From assembly GCA_034003765.1 (NCBI GenBank), contig JAVEXZ010000001.1:62001-126000 (forward strand): a stretch of DNA of 64,000 bases. The letters run 5' to 3'. The notes under the pieces were generated by a model that was given only the letters and a program-made list of their open reading frames with translations, searched no databases and was not told the DNA's origin. Below are positions 51,805 through 60,673 of the stretch, piece by piece. Positions within the stretch are counted from its first letter, which is position 1. Every line of letters begins with the position of its first letter. Position numbers and translations under genes: made by a program. This stretch comes from JAAZGD01 sp034003765 (GTDB lineage: Bacteria; Bacillota; Clostridia; Peptostreptococcales; Anaerovoracaceae).

Positions 51805-53193
51805 TTACTTGATAGGCTCTAAATGAGCCTGAAAATGTCGTAGAATTGGCGGTTCCCATACTATCTTGTAACCTTTTGTTAGGGTGTGAGAACCTTCCTT
51901 GATGGCAATTAGCGCCTCCACAATAACATCTAAATGAGCTTGTGTGTATACCCTTCTTGGTATAGCTAATCTTGTAAACTCAAACTCTGCTTGGAGTTGA
52001 GCCCCCGTATCAGGGTCATTACCTAACATGTAGGATCCGATATCACATGCTCTTATTCCAGCTTCTTTATAGAGCTCTAAGGCTAGAACCTGGCCAGGGA
52101 ACTCATTGTATGGGATGCCAGGAAACATTGCCTTAGCATCTAGGAATACTCCATGGCCACCCACCGGTGCTTGATAGGAGATACCAGCATCATCTAATTT
52201 GGCAGCAAGATATTCCATCTGACCGATTCTATACTTAAGATAGTCTTCTTCTGTTCCTTCATATAGGCCAATGGCCAAGGCTTCCATGTCTCTTCCAGAA
52301 AGACCTCCATATGTAAAAAAGCCTTCATAAGATATGCAATTAGCTTTGATATTAAGGATAATTGGGTCTTTATCATCCCTTACCCCAATCAATCCCCCCA
52401 TATTGACTATTCCGTCTTTTTTAGCACTCATTGTAAAGTAGTCTGCATAGCCGAACATTTCTCTAACTATATCTTTAATTGATGTCGACTTGTATTTGGG
52501 GTCATCTCTTTTTATAAAGTAAGCATTCTCCGCATAACGGGCGCCATCGATACAAAGAGGTATCTTGTATTTTTTACATATTTTTGCGGTTTCCTCCATG
52601 TTAGTCATGGAAACAGGTTGCCCTCCTGCAGAATTGTTGGTAATGGTCATGACTACAAGACCTATATTTTCTGGTCCTTTTTCACCTATAAGCCGGTCTA
52701 GCTTTGCCAAATCCATGTTTCCCTTAAAAGGGACTCTCCGGCTTGGATCTTTAGCTTCTGCTACTACGCAGTCTAGGGCTCTTGCCCCTGCCAGTTCTAC
52801 ATGGGCTCTTGTTGTGTCAAAAAACATATTGGATATGGCAAACATTCCCTTTTTCAAGAAAAGAGGGAAAAGAACTTTTTCCGCTGCCCTACCTTGATGT
52901 ACAGGTTGTATATATTGGAATTTGAAAATATCCTTGGCAGCATCTAGAAGTTTGTAATAAGAGGAAGCTCCTGCATAAGACTCATCCCCATTCATCACTC
53001 CAGCCCACTGAGCCATGCTCATTGCGTTGGTACCTGAATCAGTTAACAAATCTATATAACAGTCTTCTCCTGCTAGATAAAAAACATTGTAATTTGCTTG
53101 TTTTATCTTGTTGAGCCTCTCTTCAAGGGTCAAAATCTTTAGGGGTTCTACAGATTTAATTCTAAATGGCTCCGCAACATACTTAACTGACAT
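51805..53193 (-). CDS. tnaA: Beta-eliminating lyase, tryptophanase-like
   Basis: About 462 residues, PLP-dependent. PLP lysine in FTMSAKKDGIVNMGG. Residues point to tryptophanase over tyrosine phenol-lyase: FFDTTRAH has the Asp found in TnaA (Thr in TPL), and IRACDIGSYMLG matches TnaA where TPL has an arginine. It would split tryptophan to indole, pyruvate and ammonia. ATG at 53193 has GGAGG upstream; the ATG at 53208 overlaps that site. Downstream of ridA, 12 nt before phoH. Substrate choice is inferred. Confidence 0.82.
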   Translation of the reverse strand: MSVKYVAEPFRIKSVEPLKILTLEERLNKIKQANYNVFYLAGEDCYIDLLTDSGTNAMSMAQWAGVMNGDESYAGASSYYKLLDAAKDIFKFQYIQPVHQGRAAEKVLFPLFLKKGMFAISNMFFDTTRAHVELAGARALDCVVAEAKDPSRRVPFKGNMDLAKLDRLIGEKGPENIGLVVMTITNNSAGGQPVSMTNMEETAKICKKYKIPLCIDGARYAENAYFIKRDDPKYKSTSIKDIVREMFGYADYFTMSAKKDGIVNMGGLIGVRDDKDPIILNIKANCISYEGFFTYGGLSGRDMEALAIGLYEGTEEDYLKYRIGQMEYLAAKLDDAGISYQAPVGGHGVFLDAKAMFPGIPYNEFPGQVLALELYKEAGIRACDIGSYMLGNDPDTGAQLQAEFEFTRLAIPRRVYTQAHLDVIVEALIAIKEGSHTLTKGYKIVWEPPILRHFQAHLEPIK

Positions 53194-53237
53194 TTTCTTG
53201 TCCTCCATAAATATTATCTGGAATATCTATAAACTAA

Positions 53238-53618
53238 TTATTTTACTGCTATTGCTTCAATCTCTACTAGAGCATCTTTTGGCAAACGAGCAACTTCTAC
53301 CGCAGATCTAGAAGGATAATTACCCGCCGTAAAAAATTCTCCATACACCTCATTCATTTGGGCAAAGTTGTTCATATCGCTTAAAAATACAGTTAGTTTC
53401 ATGGCATTATCCATGGAGGTTCCTACAGTTTCTAGGATAGCCTTTACGTTTATAAGGGATTGTCTGGTTTGCTCCTTGATTCCTCCTGGAACAAAATCCC
53501 CAGTAGCTGGATCTAAAGGAAGTTGACCAGATGTAAACACAAAATTATAGGCTTCAGTTCCTTGTGAGTAAGGTCCTATTGCTTGTGGTGCGTCCTTTGT
53601 TGATAATATTTTTTTCAT
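53238..53618 (-). CDS. ridA: RidA family reactive enamine/imine deaminase
   Basis: 126 residues. Typical blocks AIGPYSQGTEAYNFVFTSGQ, the catalytic-pocket Arg in SRSAVEVARLP, and the C-terminal VEIEAIAVK. Hydrolyses 2-aminoacrylate and related enamines. It lies directly upstream of the tnaA-like gene, whose reaction passes through a bound aminoacrylate, so the pairing makes chemical sense. GAGGAG lies before the ATG. Confidence 0.93.
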   Translation of the reverse strand: MKKILSTKDAPQAIGPYSQGTEAYNFVFTSGQLPLDPATGDFVPGGIKEQTRQSLINVKAILETVGTSMDNAMKLTVFLSDMNNFAQMNEVYGEFFTAGNYPSRSAVEVARLPKDALVEIEAIAVK

Positions 53619-53653
53619 AATCTCTGCTCCTCATAAAATATGGTTATAGAAAT

Positions 53654-53820
53654 AATTCGCCTTATTAGCCTCTTTCTTTGGCTAATAGATTACCACAAAT
53701 ATTGGCGAATTACAATAAGAGTGAGGGGCCTTGGCACTATAGTAATCTAAAGATAATCTCGAACAATATATAATAATCGGCCCTAAGAAAGGTTCCTACT
53801 TGGAAATTGTGAACCGATTA
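53654..53820 (-). promoter_or_regulatory. Structured leader upstream of ridA-tnaA
   Basis: The 307-nt gap 53619-53925 has no ORF of note but several inverted repeats on the minus-strand leader. AATTCGCC (53654-53661) pairs with GGCGAATT (53704-53711) and encloses a stem of TTATTAGCC/GGCTAATA (53662-53687). Further upstream TAATCGG (53774-53780) can pair with CCGATTA (53814-53820), and GGTTC (53791-53795) can instead pair with GAACC (53811-53815); these two share bases and exclude each other. No T-box or known riboswitch motif was recognised. Confidence 0.45.
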
Positions 53821-53888
53821 CACCCAAGACAAGAACTGACGATTTCTGGATGTATTGTTCCAATAAGCTGAATATAAAAAGACAAATA

Positions 53889-53923
53889 AAAACCCTTGAA
53901 ATATTAAAAATCAAGGGTTTTTT
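53889..53923. terminator. Bidirectional terminator downstream of tRNA-Arg
   Basis: AAAACCCTTGA pairs with TCAAGGGTTTTTT around an AT loop. On the minus strand it starts 2-3 nt after the tRNA CCA end. Confidence 0.88.
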
Positions 53924-53925
53924 GG

Positions 53926-54001
53926 TGGTGAGGCACGAGGGATTCGAACCCCCAACCGACAGATTCGAAGTCTGCGACTCTATCCATTGAGCTAGTGCCC
54001 C
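53926..54001 (-). tRNA. tRNA-Arg (anticodon UCG)
   Basis: A 76-nt cloverleaf on the minus strand. Acceptor GGGGCAC pairs with GTGCCTC (one G-U), D-stem GCTC/GAGT-type, anticodon loop CTTCGAA giving TCG, five-base variable loop, T-loop TTCGAAT, and an encoded CCA. Confidence 0.95.
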
Positions 54002-54051
54002 TTACTTGCTCCTACGAGAAAGTATATTACCACACAGCAATGAAAATAACA

Positions 54052-54069
54052 AGGGGGTTATTTCCCCCT
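54052..54069 (-). terminator. Probable terminator after the DUF2769 gene
   Basis: AGGGGG and CCCCCT (54052-54057 and 54064-54069) form a strong stem. On the minus strand TGTTATTTTC follows, a weak U-tract. It lies 54 nt beyond the DUF2769 stop and before the tRNA. Confidence 0.5.
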
Positions 54070-54122
54070 ACCAGCAGTTTGTTTTTCACAATCAGCATTT
54101 TTTATTCACCCTAAATGGCAGC

Positions 54123-54398
54123 TTATTTCCCACCATCTACAGTGCAAAAATAGAGTTTGTCCAGATTGTACTCCTTGAATAATTCGCATTTGGAGCAGAT
54201 ACATCCATGTTCTTCTTCGATACAATGGCTTTTCTCGTAAGCACAAAACATTGTTTCAGCGTGAATTTTATCCATATCACCTAGCAACAAAATAGTATTA
54301 CCTGGCATTGCTTTAAGTTTGCAAGCAGTGCTATAGCTGGGACACTTCCTACACTGACACTTCAAAAGATTTTTGTGAGTTTTTGGAACTGTTGACAT
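54123..54398 (-). CDS. DUF2769 cysteine-rich protein
   Basis: 91 residues with ten cysteines in CQCRKCPSYSTAC, MFCAYEKSHC and CICSKCELFKEYNL ... YFC, the DUF2769 pattern. Probably binds metal (zinc or Fe-S). Such small proteins are common in anaerobes and have no known role. Lies between tRNA-Arg and the GGDEF/HD-GYP gene, with a GGAGGTG site before the ATG. Confidence 0.75.
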   Translation of the reverse strand: MSTVPKTHKNLLKCQCRKCPSYSTACKLKAMPGNTILLLGDMDKIHAETMFCAYEKSHCIEEEHGCICSKCELFKEYNLDKLYFCTVDGGK

Positions 54399-54504
54399 AA
54401 TTACACCTCCTTAAAATCGCAGATTCAAAACATTAATTTACATTTTATTTTATCATTCACAAGACCTTTTTTACTCTTTACAAGTCAAATGAATAGGTGG
54501 CTGT

Positions 54505-56187
54505 TTATACTATATGCTTGATAAATAGCCTGACTAGTTGTGGATCAAACTGAGTGCCAGAGAAAAGTTTTAATTCTTTGATTGCCTCTTCCTTGGAAAG
54601 GGCTTTTTTGTAGGAACGATCATGAGTCATGGCATCATATGCATCTACTACAGCTAAGATCCTGCTGCCCAAAGGAATTTGTTCTTCTTTTAGGCCTCCA
54701 GGGTATCCACTGCCATCCCACCATTCATGGTGGCAAAGAATCAGGTCTGCAACGTGCATTAGACCTGGTGAAGAATTGGCAATTCTATAACCAGTCTCTG
54801 GGTGCTTTCTAATTTGTCGCCACTCTTCATCCGTCAATGGATCCTTTTTGGTTAATATGTTTTGATCTATACTTATCTTGCCTATATCATGAACTGTAGC
54901 GAACAATTGAAGAGCTACTAAATCTTCGTCTGACATATTCATCAATTGGCCAAGCTTAAGAGATTGTTGGGCCAATCTCTCAGCATGCTGTTCGGTCTCA
55001 TAACTTTTCTCATACATTGTGTTTTTAATTGAAATCAATAAAGAGCTATGAAAACTCTTGTAATCCAAAGTCTTTTGCTGATACATGTATTCCTCTGCAA
55101 TATTTACATAGTCTGTCAGCGGAAGACCTTCTTCTACTTTGGTTGCTTGGCCAAGAGATATGCTTGTAAAGTGCACATCGTTATCTAAGGCTTGAGAATG
55201 TTCATCACAGCTTATTCGAATTGACTTTATTATTCCTTTTGCTGCCACACTGTCGGTATTTGGTAAGATTAAATAGAATTCGTCCCCACCCACTCTTCCC
55301 ACAACATCTGACTCTCTAGTTGAGTTTTTCAATATTTGTGAAATAGCCACTATCAATCGGTCACCTTCACCATGGCCAAAGGAATCATTTACAAGTTTTA
55401 ATCCATTTATATCCCCCGCCACTACACTAATAGGAAAATTACTTTCTTGATCTAAAAACCCTAGTGCTTGTTGAATATATGCCCTATTATATAGGCCCGT
55501 TAATACATCATGATGGTTAAGAAAACGTATTTCCTCTTCTCTCCGCCTTCTTTCTGTTACGTCTCGCCGAATGCCTATTACTCCAATCAATTGGCCTTTT
55601 TCATCATAGTAGGGGGTTTTTAAGAGTTCAAATAAATTTTCCTTACCATCTTTATTTGTATATAATTCCTCTGACCTACTGGGCCTCCTTGATTCAAATA
55701 CCTCACGATCAATTTTTAAGTACTGGGCAGCTAATTGAGGGCCAAAAAGTTCATAATCATCCTTGCCCACAAAATCCTCTAGAAGAAAGTCATTGTAAGT
55801 CTCAAAAGCATGGTTGCCTCCGAGGTAAATTGAATTTTTGTCCTTGTAAAAAATAATGTCTGGAATTGAATCAAAAAGGGCTTTTAACAAGGACTCTTTG
55901 TTTTGTGCCTCTTGGGTAGCCCTTTCCATCTTGCTCATAGCTGAATAAACCAAAATAAAAATCAGAATTCCAGTTAGTCCAACATAGATGAGTCCCTTAA
56001 CTATGCTAAACCACAGGAATCTATCAATTCCTGGCAAAACCATATAGGCAATACAGTCGGATAAAATAATCCAAAGACCACCTGCAAGTAAGTATATTAT
56101 TGTAATTAGGATTGCATTTTTACCTACACTAGTAGTAAGGATGGCCTTAGGCTTCTTTGGATTGCCCATGCCCTTGTTTCTTGGCAT
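54505..56187 (-). CDS. Membrane PAS-GGDEF-HD-GYP c-di-GMP enzyme
   Basis: 560 residues. Two N-terminal membrane helices (about 24-80), PAS (about 95-215), GGDEF (about 225-385) with intact GGDEF and an intact RxxD inhibitory site (RESD five residues before), then HD-GYP (about 395-560) with VHDIGKISID and HHEWWDGSGYPGG. It could both make and break c-di-GMP; the net activity is not readable. The signal domain is likely the PAS. Single gene, AAGGG before the ATG. Confidence 0.85.
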   Translation of the reverse strand: MPRNKGMGNPKKPKAILTTSVGKNAILITIIYLLAGGLWIILSDCIAYMVLPGIDRFLWFSIVKGLIYVGLTGILIFILVYSAMSKMERATQEAQNKESLLKALFDSIPDIIFYKDKNSIYLGGNHAFETYNDFLLEDFVGKDDYELFGPQLAAQYLKIDREVFESRRPSRSEELYTNKDGKENLFELLKTPYYDEKGQLIGVIGIRRDVTERRRREEEIRFLNHHDVLTGLYNRAYIQQALGFLDQESNFPISVVAGDINGLKLVNDSFGHGEGDRLIVAISQILKNSTRESDVVGRVGGDEFYLILPNTDSVAAKGIIKSIRISCDEHSQALDNDVHFTSISLGQATKVEEGLPLTDYVNIAEEYMYQQKTLDYKSFHSSLLISIKNTMYEKSYETEQHAERLAQQSLKLGQLMNMSDEDLVALQLFATVHDIGKISIDQNILTKKDPLTDEEWRQIRKHPETGYRIANSSPGLMHVADLILCHHEWWDGSGYPGGLKEEQIPLGSRILAVVDAYDAMTHDRSYKKALSKEEAIKELKLFSGTQFDPQLVRLFIKHIV

Positions 56188-56425
56188 TGGTTCACCCTTG
56201 TCCTTTCAAATTCTTTTTTATTTCTAAAAATATATTAGTTTATAAGATGTATACCTTTATTTTAGTGTAATATTCAGAAATGTCAAAAAATTATATGAAT
56301 CAAATAATTAAGCTATAATTAAAAAATCCACTAAGGGTAGATATGAATTGCAGTAGTTTATTGTCAATGGTAGAATGAATCCGTAGGTATAAAGTTCAAC
56401 TCACCACCACAAATAGGAGATACCA

Positions 56426-57391
56426 ATGAATCTGCAACATATACGTTACGCCTTGGAGGTGAACCGAACTGGTTCCATAACCCAAGCAGCAGAAAACCTT
56501 TATATGAATCAGCCCAACTTGAGCAAAGCAATCCGTGAATTTGAGGAAGAACTTGGCTACAAGATCTTTAATCGTACTACAAAAGGAATGATCCCCACAC
56601 AAAAGGGAGAGATTTTTCTTATACGTGGTAAAAAAATACTCTCTGATATCAAGGACCTAGAATCTCTTTTCTCCTTAGTAGAAAAACCTTTAGGGTTTTC
56701 TGTTGTTGTCCCAAGATACTTTCCCCTTTCTAATATATTAAATGCTATGTTAGATTCCCAAGAAGGCAAAGAAGAAACTACATGGCATATAATTGAAATG
56801 GATGATGACAATGCCATAAAGCAAATTATGGAAGGACAAAGTCAGCTGGGCATCCTTCGCTATTCTTCAATATATGATCTTTATGTTGGTCAGTACCTAA
56901 AAAGCAAAGGGATAAAAAGTAAACTTTTAGCTCACAATGCTAAGAGTGTGGTTTTTTCAATTGAAAGCCCATTAAACAGGCTGTCATCACTTTCACCTGA
57001 AAATGTAAGGGACCAGATAGAGCTTCAACTATATATACAGCCATCTCGTCATTTGCCAGAAGATTCTATTATAGGAGAGACATCATTTAATGAACCAGGG
57101 AGGGAAAAAAGAACATTCTTGTTTAGTGATACCCTTACTGCACTAGAAGTCCTGGTTGAAAATCCCAATACCTATATGATTGCACCTTCTCCACTTCCCG
57201 TCACTACTTTGAATCGTTACAAACTCAGTCAAAAACTTCACTGGGATGAGTCTACAAGATATATGAATCGGTTGATTTATGGAGCTTCCCATGGTTTTTC
57301 ACATGAGGAAGAAAGCTTTATCAAACAAGTATTAAAGGGCTTCAGTGAAGCTGATGCCACTATTTTATACCAACACACAAGTACAGAATAA
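56426..57391 (+). CDS. LysR-family transcriptional regulator
   Basis: 321 residues. HTH at the N-terminus (GSITQAAENLYMNQPNLSKAIREFEEELG) and a ligand-binding domain after residue 90. GGAGAT before the ATG. It lies 223 nt before rex on the same strand. In similar loci such regulators act nearby, but the target here is unknown. Confidence 0.8.
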   Translation: MNLQHIRYALEVNRTGSITQAAENLYMNQPNLSKAIREFEEELGYKIFNRTTKGMIPTQKGEIFLIRGKKILSDIKDLESLFSLVEKPLGFSVVVPRYFPLSNILNAMLDSQEGKEETTWHIIEMDDDNAIKQIMEGQSQLGILRYSSIYDLYVGQYLKSKGIKSKLLAHNAKSVVFSIESPLNRLSSLSPENVRDQIELQLYIQPSRHLPEDSIIGETSFNEPGREKRTFLFSDTLTALEVLVENPNTYMIAPSPLPVTTLNRYKLSQKLHWDESTRYMNRLIYGASHGFSHEEESFIKQVLKGFSEADATILYQHTSTE

Positions 57392-57492
57392 TAACATTTA
57401 CTGCCCTCCCAGCTTCTTTCTTACAAACTACCACCCTAAATATGCTTTTGATCGCCACAAAATTAGGATCAAAAACCCTCGAATCTTAACCT

Positions 57493-57530
57493 TTATGCTA
57501 TATCGATATTTATATATCGATATAGCATAA
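57493..57530. repeat. Perfect 16-bp inverted repeat between lysR and rex
   Basis: TTATGCTATATCGATA (57493-57508), a 6-nt loop and its exact reverse complement (57515-57530). It is AT-rich and followed by a weak T-tract, so it may be the lysR terminator, or a two-dyad operator. An additional TTTTGATC/GATCAAAA pair lies at 57446-57474. Confidence 0.85.
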
Positions 57531-57560
57531 TTTATATTACTAAAAGTCAGGCAGGTCCCT

Positions 57561-57589
57561 TATAATGTAGTTGGTTAAATAATTAACAA
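57561..57589 (+). promoter_or_regulatory. rex promoter -10 with Rex operator at the start point
   Basis: TATAAT at 57561-57566 is followed by TGGTTAAATAATTAACAA at 57572-57589, which differs from the Rex consensus (TTGTTAA-N4-TTAACAA) at one position. Its place over the start point implies NADH-relieved repression of rex-hydCBA. No good -35 is seen. Confidence 0.75.
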
Positions 57590-57614
57590 TACCCTTTAGG
57601 GAAAGGAGCTGAAA

Positions 57615-58244
57615 ATGAATAAGAAACCCTTAAATCGTCAAACTGTAGAGCGCTTAGTTACATACTGCCGCCTTCTTCGTTCTCTGCCAGATGATAGCCC
57701 CGCTAATATTTCTGCCACAACTATAGCCCAACGTTTAGGCTTAAATCAAGTTTTAGTGAGAAAAGATTTAGCTGAAATCAGCGGAAGCGGGAAACCTAAG
57801 GTGGGCTACTTTACTCAAGATCTATTAAGTGAAATCGAAGAAGCCTTGGGATACAACAACACCAATAGCGCCCTTCTTGTAGGTGTTGGGAATTTAGGCC
57901 GAGCCCTCCTTTCTTATGGGGGTTTTGAGGAATGCGGTGTAAATATCGAATATGCCTTCGATAGCAATCCTGAGATTGTTGGTAAAGTTTTTGGGAATGT
58001 TACCGTTCTTCCTTCAGAGAAACTCTCCAACATGTTAGAGAGAACCCAAATTCACATTGGAATCATTACCGTGGGAGCAGAAAATGCTCAGATGGTCTGT
58101 GATCAACTTACAGCTGGAGGGATTAAGGCTATTTGGAATTTTGCTCCAGTAAGGCTTAATGTCCCACAGAATGTAATGGTCCGAAATGAAAATATGGCAT
58201 TTTCATTATCTCTTTTGTCTCAACACCTTACTTCAATACTTTAG
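57615..58244 (+). CDS. rex: Redox-sensing repressor Rex
   Basis: 209 residues. Winged helix N-terminus (ISATTIAQRLGLNQVLVRKDLAEISG) and a Rossmann NAD(H) domain (LLVGVGNLGRALL). Releases DNA when NADH/NAD+ is high. AAAGGAG before the ATG. It heads the hydrogenase operon and has its own operator upstream. Confidence 0.95.
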   Translation: MNKKPLNRQTVERLVTYCRLLRSLPDDSPANISATTIAQRLGLNQVLVRKDLAEISGSGKPKVGYFTQDLLSEIEEALGYNNTNSALLVGVGNLGRALLSYGGFEECGVNIEYAFDSNPEIVGKVFGNVTVLPSEKLSNMLERTQIHIGIITVGAENAQMVCDQLTAGGIKAIWNFAPVRLNVPQNVMVRNENMAFSLSLLSQHLTSIL

Positions 58245-58284
58245 CCTGGATTTTCATTAAATAATAGGGAGGAAATAATCAATT

Positions 58285-58782
58285 ATGAAGGAACAAACAA
58301 TAGGAAACTTTGATGCGGTTTGCGAAGTTTTAGACAATTACAACAAAGATGCAACAAAACTAATACCTATTTTACAAGACATTCAAGACCAATATGGCTA
58401 CTTGCCAGAAGACATAATGACCTTCGTGTCTACAGCCTTAGGTATCTCATCTTCTACAGTATATGGGGTAGCGACATTTTTTACTCATTTTACCTTGGCG
58501 CCCAAGGGTAAACATATAATTAAAGTGTGTGATGGTACTGCTTGCCACGTTAGAAAATCTGGGGTCATTATAGAAACTCTGGAAAAAGAACTAGGACTTA
58601 GCAAAGACAAGGTAACTACAGATGATATGTTATTCACCCTAGAAACTGTAGCTTGTTTAGGAGCTTGTGGTTTGGCTCCTGTTTTGGTAATCGATGAAAA
58701 AGTTCATGGAGCCATGACACCGGAAAGCACAATCGCCCTGTTAAACTCAATCAAGGAGGCAGAAAAAAATGAGCAGAACTGA
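58285..58782 (+). CDS. hydC: NuoE-like subunit of NADH-linked [FeFe] hydrogenase
   Basis: 165 residues. Thioredoxin-like [2Fe-2S] protein with CDGTACHVR and ACLGACGLAP. Part of a HydABC/HndACD-type complex. GGGAGG about 11 nt before the ATG. Overlaps hydB by 14 nt. Confidence 0.92.
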   Translation: MKEQTIGNFDAVCEVLDNYNKDATKLIPILQDIQDQYGYLPEDIMTFVSTALGISSSTVYGVATFFTHFTLAPKGKHIIKVCDGTACHVRKSGVIIETLEKELGLSKDKVTTDDMLFTLETVACLGACGLAPVLVIDEKVHGAMTPESTIALLNSIKEAEKNEQN

Positions 58783-60652
58783 TTTAGAACAACACAAAAA
58801 GCAATTCCGAGAAGTAATGGAAAAGTATCAAGCACGTATAGTGGTTTGCGGCGGTACAGGTTGCATAGCAAATGGAGCGGGAGAAATAATAGACACATTT
58901 CATCAGGTGTTAAAAGAAAAAGGTCTTTCCGCTGCTGTTGCGGTAGCTAAAGAACCGGCTGAATATTACCAAGTAACTAGTGGATGCCAAGGCTTTTGTC
59001 AAATGGGTCCTTTAGTGACTATTTTCCCTCAGGATGTTCTCTATGTGAAGGTTAGTAAAGAAGATGTAGAGGAAATAATCGAAAAAACTTTGTTAAAGGG
59101 AGAAATAATAGATCGTCTGCTTTATAGAGACCCTGAGGACCACGGAATACCTGATTTTCACCAAATACCTTTTTATAAAATGCAAAACCGTACTGTACTT
59201 AAGTTGTGTGGCTTTATCGATGCTGAAGATATTGATGAATACATTGCAAATGGTGGCTATGAAAGTGCTGAAAAAGCTGTTCTTACTATGAAGGATGAAG
59301 AAGTCTGCCAGTCCATGTTAGATGCTGGTCTCAGAGGACGTGGTGGTGGCGGTTTTCCAACTGGTCGAAAATGGGACCTTACCAGACTACAAAAAAACGA
59401 TGTGAAATATGTGATTTGTAATGGAGATGAAGGAGATCCTGGAGCCTTTATGGACAGGTGTATTATGGAAGGGAACCCTCACAGTGTCCTAGAAGGCATG
59501 ATAATTGCAGCAAAAGCTGTGGGAGCTACCCATGGGTATATCTATGTTAGAACCGAGTATCCATTGGCAGTAGAACGTCTAAAAATAGCAATTACCCATG
59601 CCCGCGAGAACAATATGTTGGGCCAAGGAATTTTTGGTTCTTCTATGAATTTCGATATTGAGATTATGGAAGGTGCTGGTGCTTTTGTTTGTGGAGAAGA
59701 AACAGCACTAATTGCCTCAATGGAAGGTAGGCGTGGAATGCCAACACCTAAACCTCCTTTCCCCGCAGAAAGTGGCCTCTTTGGAAAACCCACTGTAATT
59801 AATAATGTTGAAACACTAGCAGCCATTCCTGTAATCATGGCTATGGGCCCAGACAAATATGCTGCTATGGGCACCCAGGGTTCTAAGGGAACCAAAACCT
59901 TTGCTCTTACAGGTAATGTGGCATATACAGGTCTCATTGAAGTTCCTTTTGGGGCAACTTTAAGAGAGATTGTTTTGGATATCGGTGGTGGTGTAATCGA
60001 TGATTTTGGCAATAACGTTGGTGTGGATTATAAAGCTGTGCAAATCGGAGGGCCTTCTGGAGGTTGTCTCACTCAAGAACACTTAGATATGCCATTAGAT
60101 TACGAAACCTTAAAGTCTGTAGGTGCAATGGTAGGGTCTGGTGGTTTAGTGGTTATGAACCAACAAACTTGCATGGTACAGATAGCTCGGTTCTTTATGC
60201 AGTTTACCCAAAACGAATCTTGTGGAAAATGCACAGTATGTCGAGAAGGAACCCGCCAAATGTTAAACCTACTTGACGATATTATCGAAGGTAACTCAAA
60301 CGAGGAAACTATTCCATTGTTAGAAGAATTAGCTAATGTGGTTAAAATAGGGTCTTTGTGTGGCCTTGGAAAAACAGCCCCTAACCCAATTCTTTCAACT
60401 CTAAAATACTTCAGAAAAGAATATGAGGATCACGTATATAATCGTCATTGTTCTACTGGATCTTGCAAAGCTTTCCTTTCCTATAAAATTGTGGCTGAGG
60501 ATTGCAAGAGTTGCGGTATATGTTTGAAAAAATGTCCTGTAGATGCTATTACTGGATCCAAAGGCCTTCCATACGAAATCAATAATGATACTTGTATCCA
60601 ATGTGGCGCCTGCTTAGATGCTTGTAAGTTTAACGCCGTAGTGCTGGCTTAA
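58769..60652 (+). CDS. hydB: NuoF-like NADH-binding subunit of [FeFe] hydrogenase
   Basis: 627 residues. N-terminal [2Fe-2S] thioredoxin-like domain (CGGTGCIANGA, CQGFCQMGP), NADH/FMN domain (GLRGRGGGGFPTGRKW, CNGDEGDPGAF), SLBB, a 4Fe-4S site (ESCGKCTVCREG) and two C-terminal [4Fe-4S] motifs (CKSCGICLKKCP, CIQCGACLDAC). This makes it a bifurcating-type HydB. GGAGG before the ATG within hydC. Confidence 0.95.
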   Translation: MSRTDLEQHKKQFREVMEKYQARIVVCGGTGCIANGAGEIIDTFHQVLKEKGLSAAVAVAKEPAEYYQVTSGCQGFCQMGPLVTIFPQDVLYVKVSKEDVEEIIEKTLLKGEIIDRLLYRDPEDHGIPDFHQIPFYKMQNRTVLKLCGFIDAEDIDEYIANGGYESAEKAVLTMKDEEVCQSMLDAGLRGRGGGGFPTGRKWDLTRLQKNDVKYVICNGDEGDPGAFMDRCIMEGNPHSVLEGMIIAAKAVGATHGYIYVRTEYPLAVERLKIAITHARENNMLGQGIFGSSMNFDIEIMEGAGAFVCGEETALIASMEGRRGMPTPKPPFPAESGLFGKPTVINNVETLAAIPVIMAMGPDKYAAMGTQGSKGTKTFALTGNVAYTGLIEVPFGATLREIVLDIGGGVIDDFGNNVGVDYKAVQIGGPSGGCLTQEHLDMPLDYETLKSVGAMVGSGGLVVMNQQTCMVQIARFFMQFTQNESCGKCTVCREGTRQMLNLLDDIIEGNSNEETIPLLEELANVVKIGSLCGLGKTAPNPILSTLKYFRKEYEDHVYNRHCSTGSCKAFLSYKIVAEDCKSCGICLKKCPVDAITGSKGLPYEINNDTCIQCGACLDACKFNAVVLA

Positions 60653-60673
60653 TATAAGGAAAGGTATAAATAT

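Noticed and set aside
51805..53193. Tyrosine phenol-lyase as the identity of the lyase
   Set aside because: Asp in FFDTTRAH and the absence of the TPL arginine in IRACDIGSYMLG favour tryptophanase, though not proven.
53619..53925. T-box or tnaC-type leader peptide before ridA-tnaA
   Set aside because: No T-box antiterminator sequence (the AGGGTGG element) and no short Trp-containing ORF with a ribosome binding site was found.
53926..54001. Selenocysteine or other special tRNA
   Set aside because: Length 76 nt with a five-base variable loop and anticodon TCG; an ordinary tRNA-Arg.
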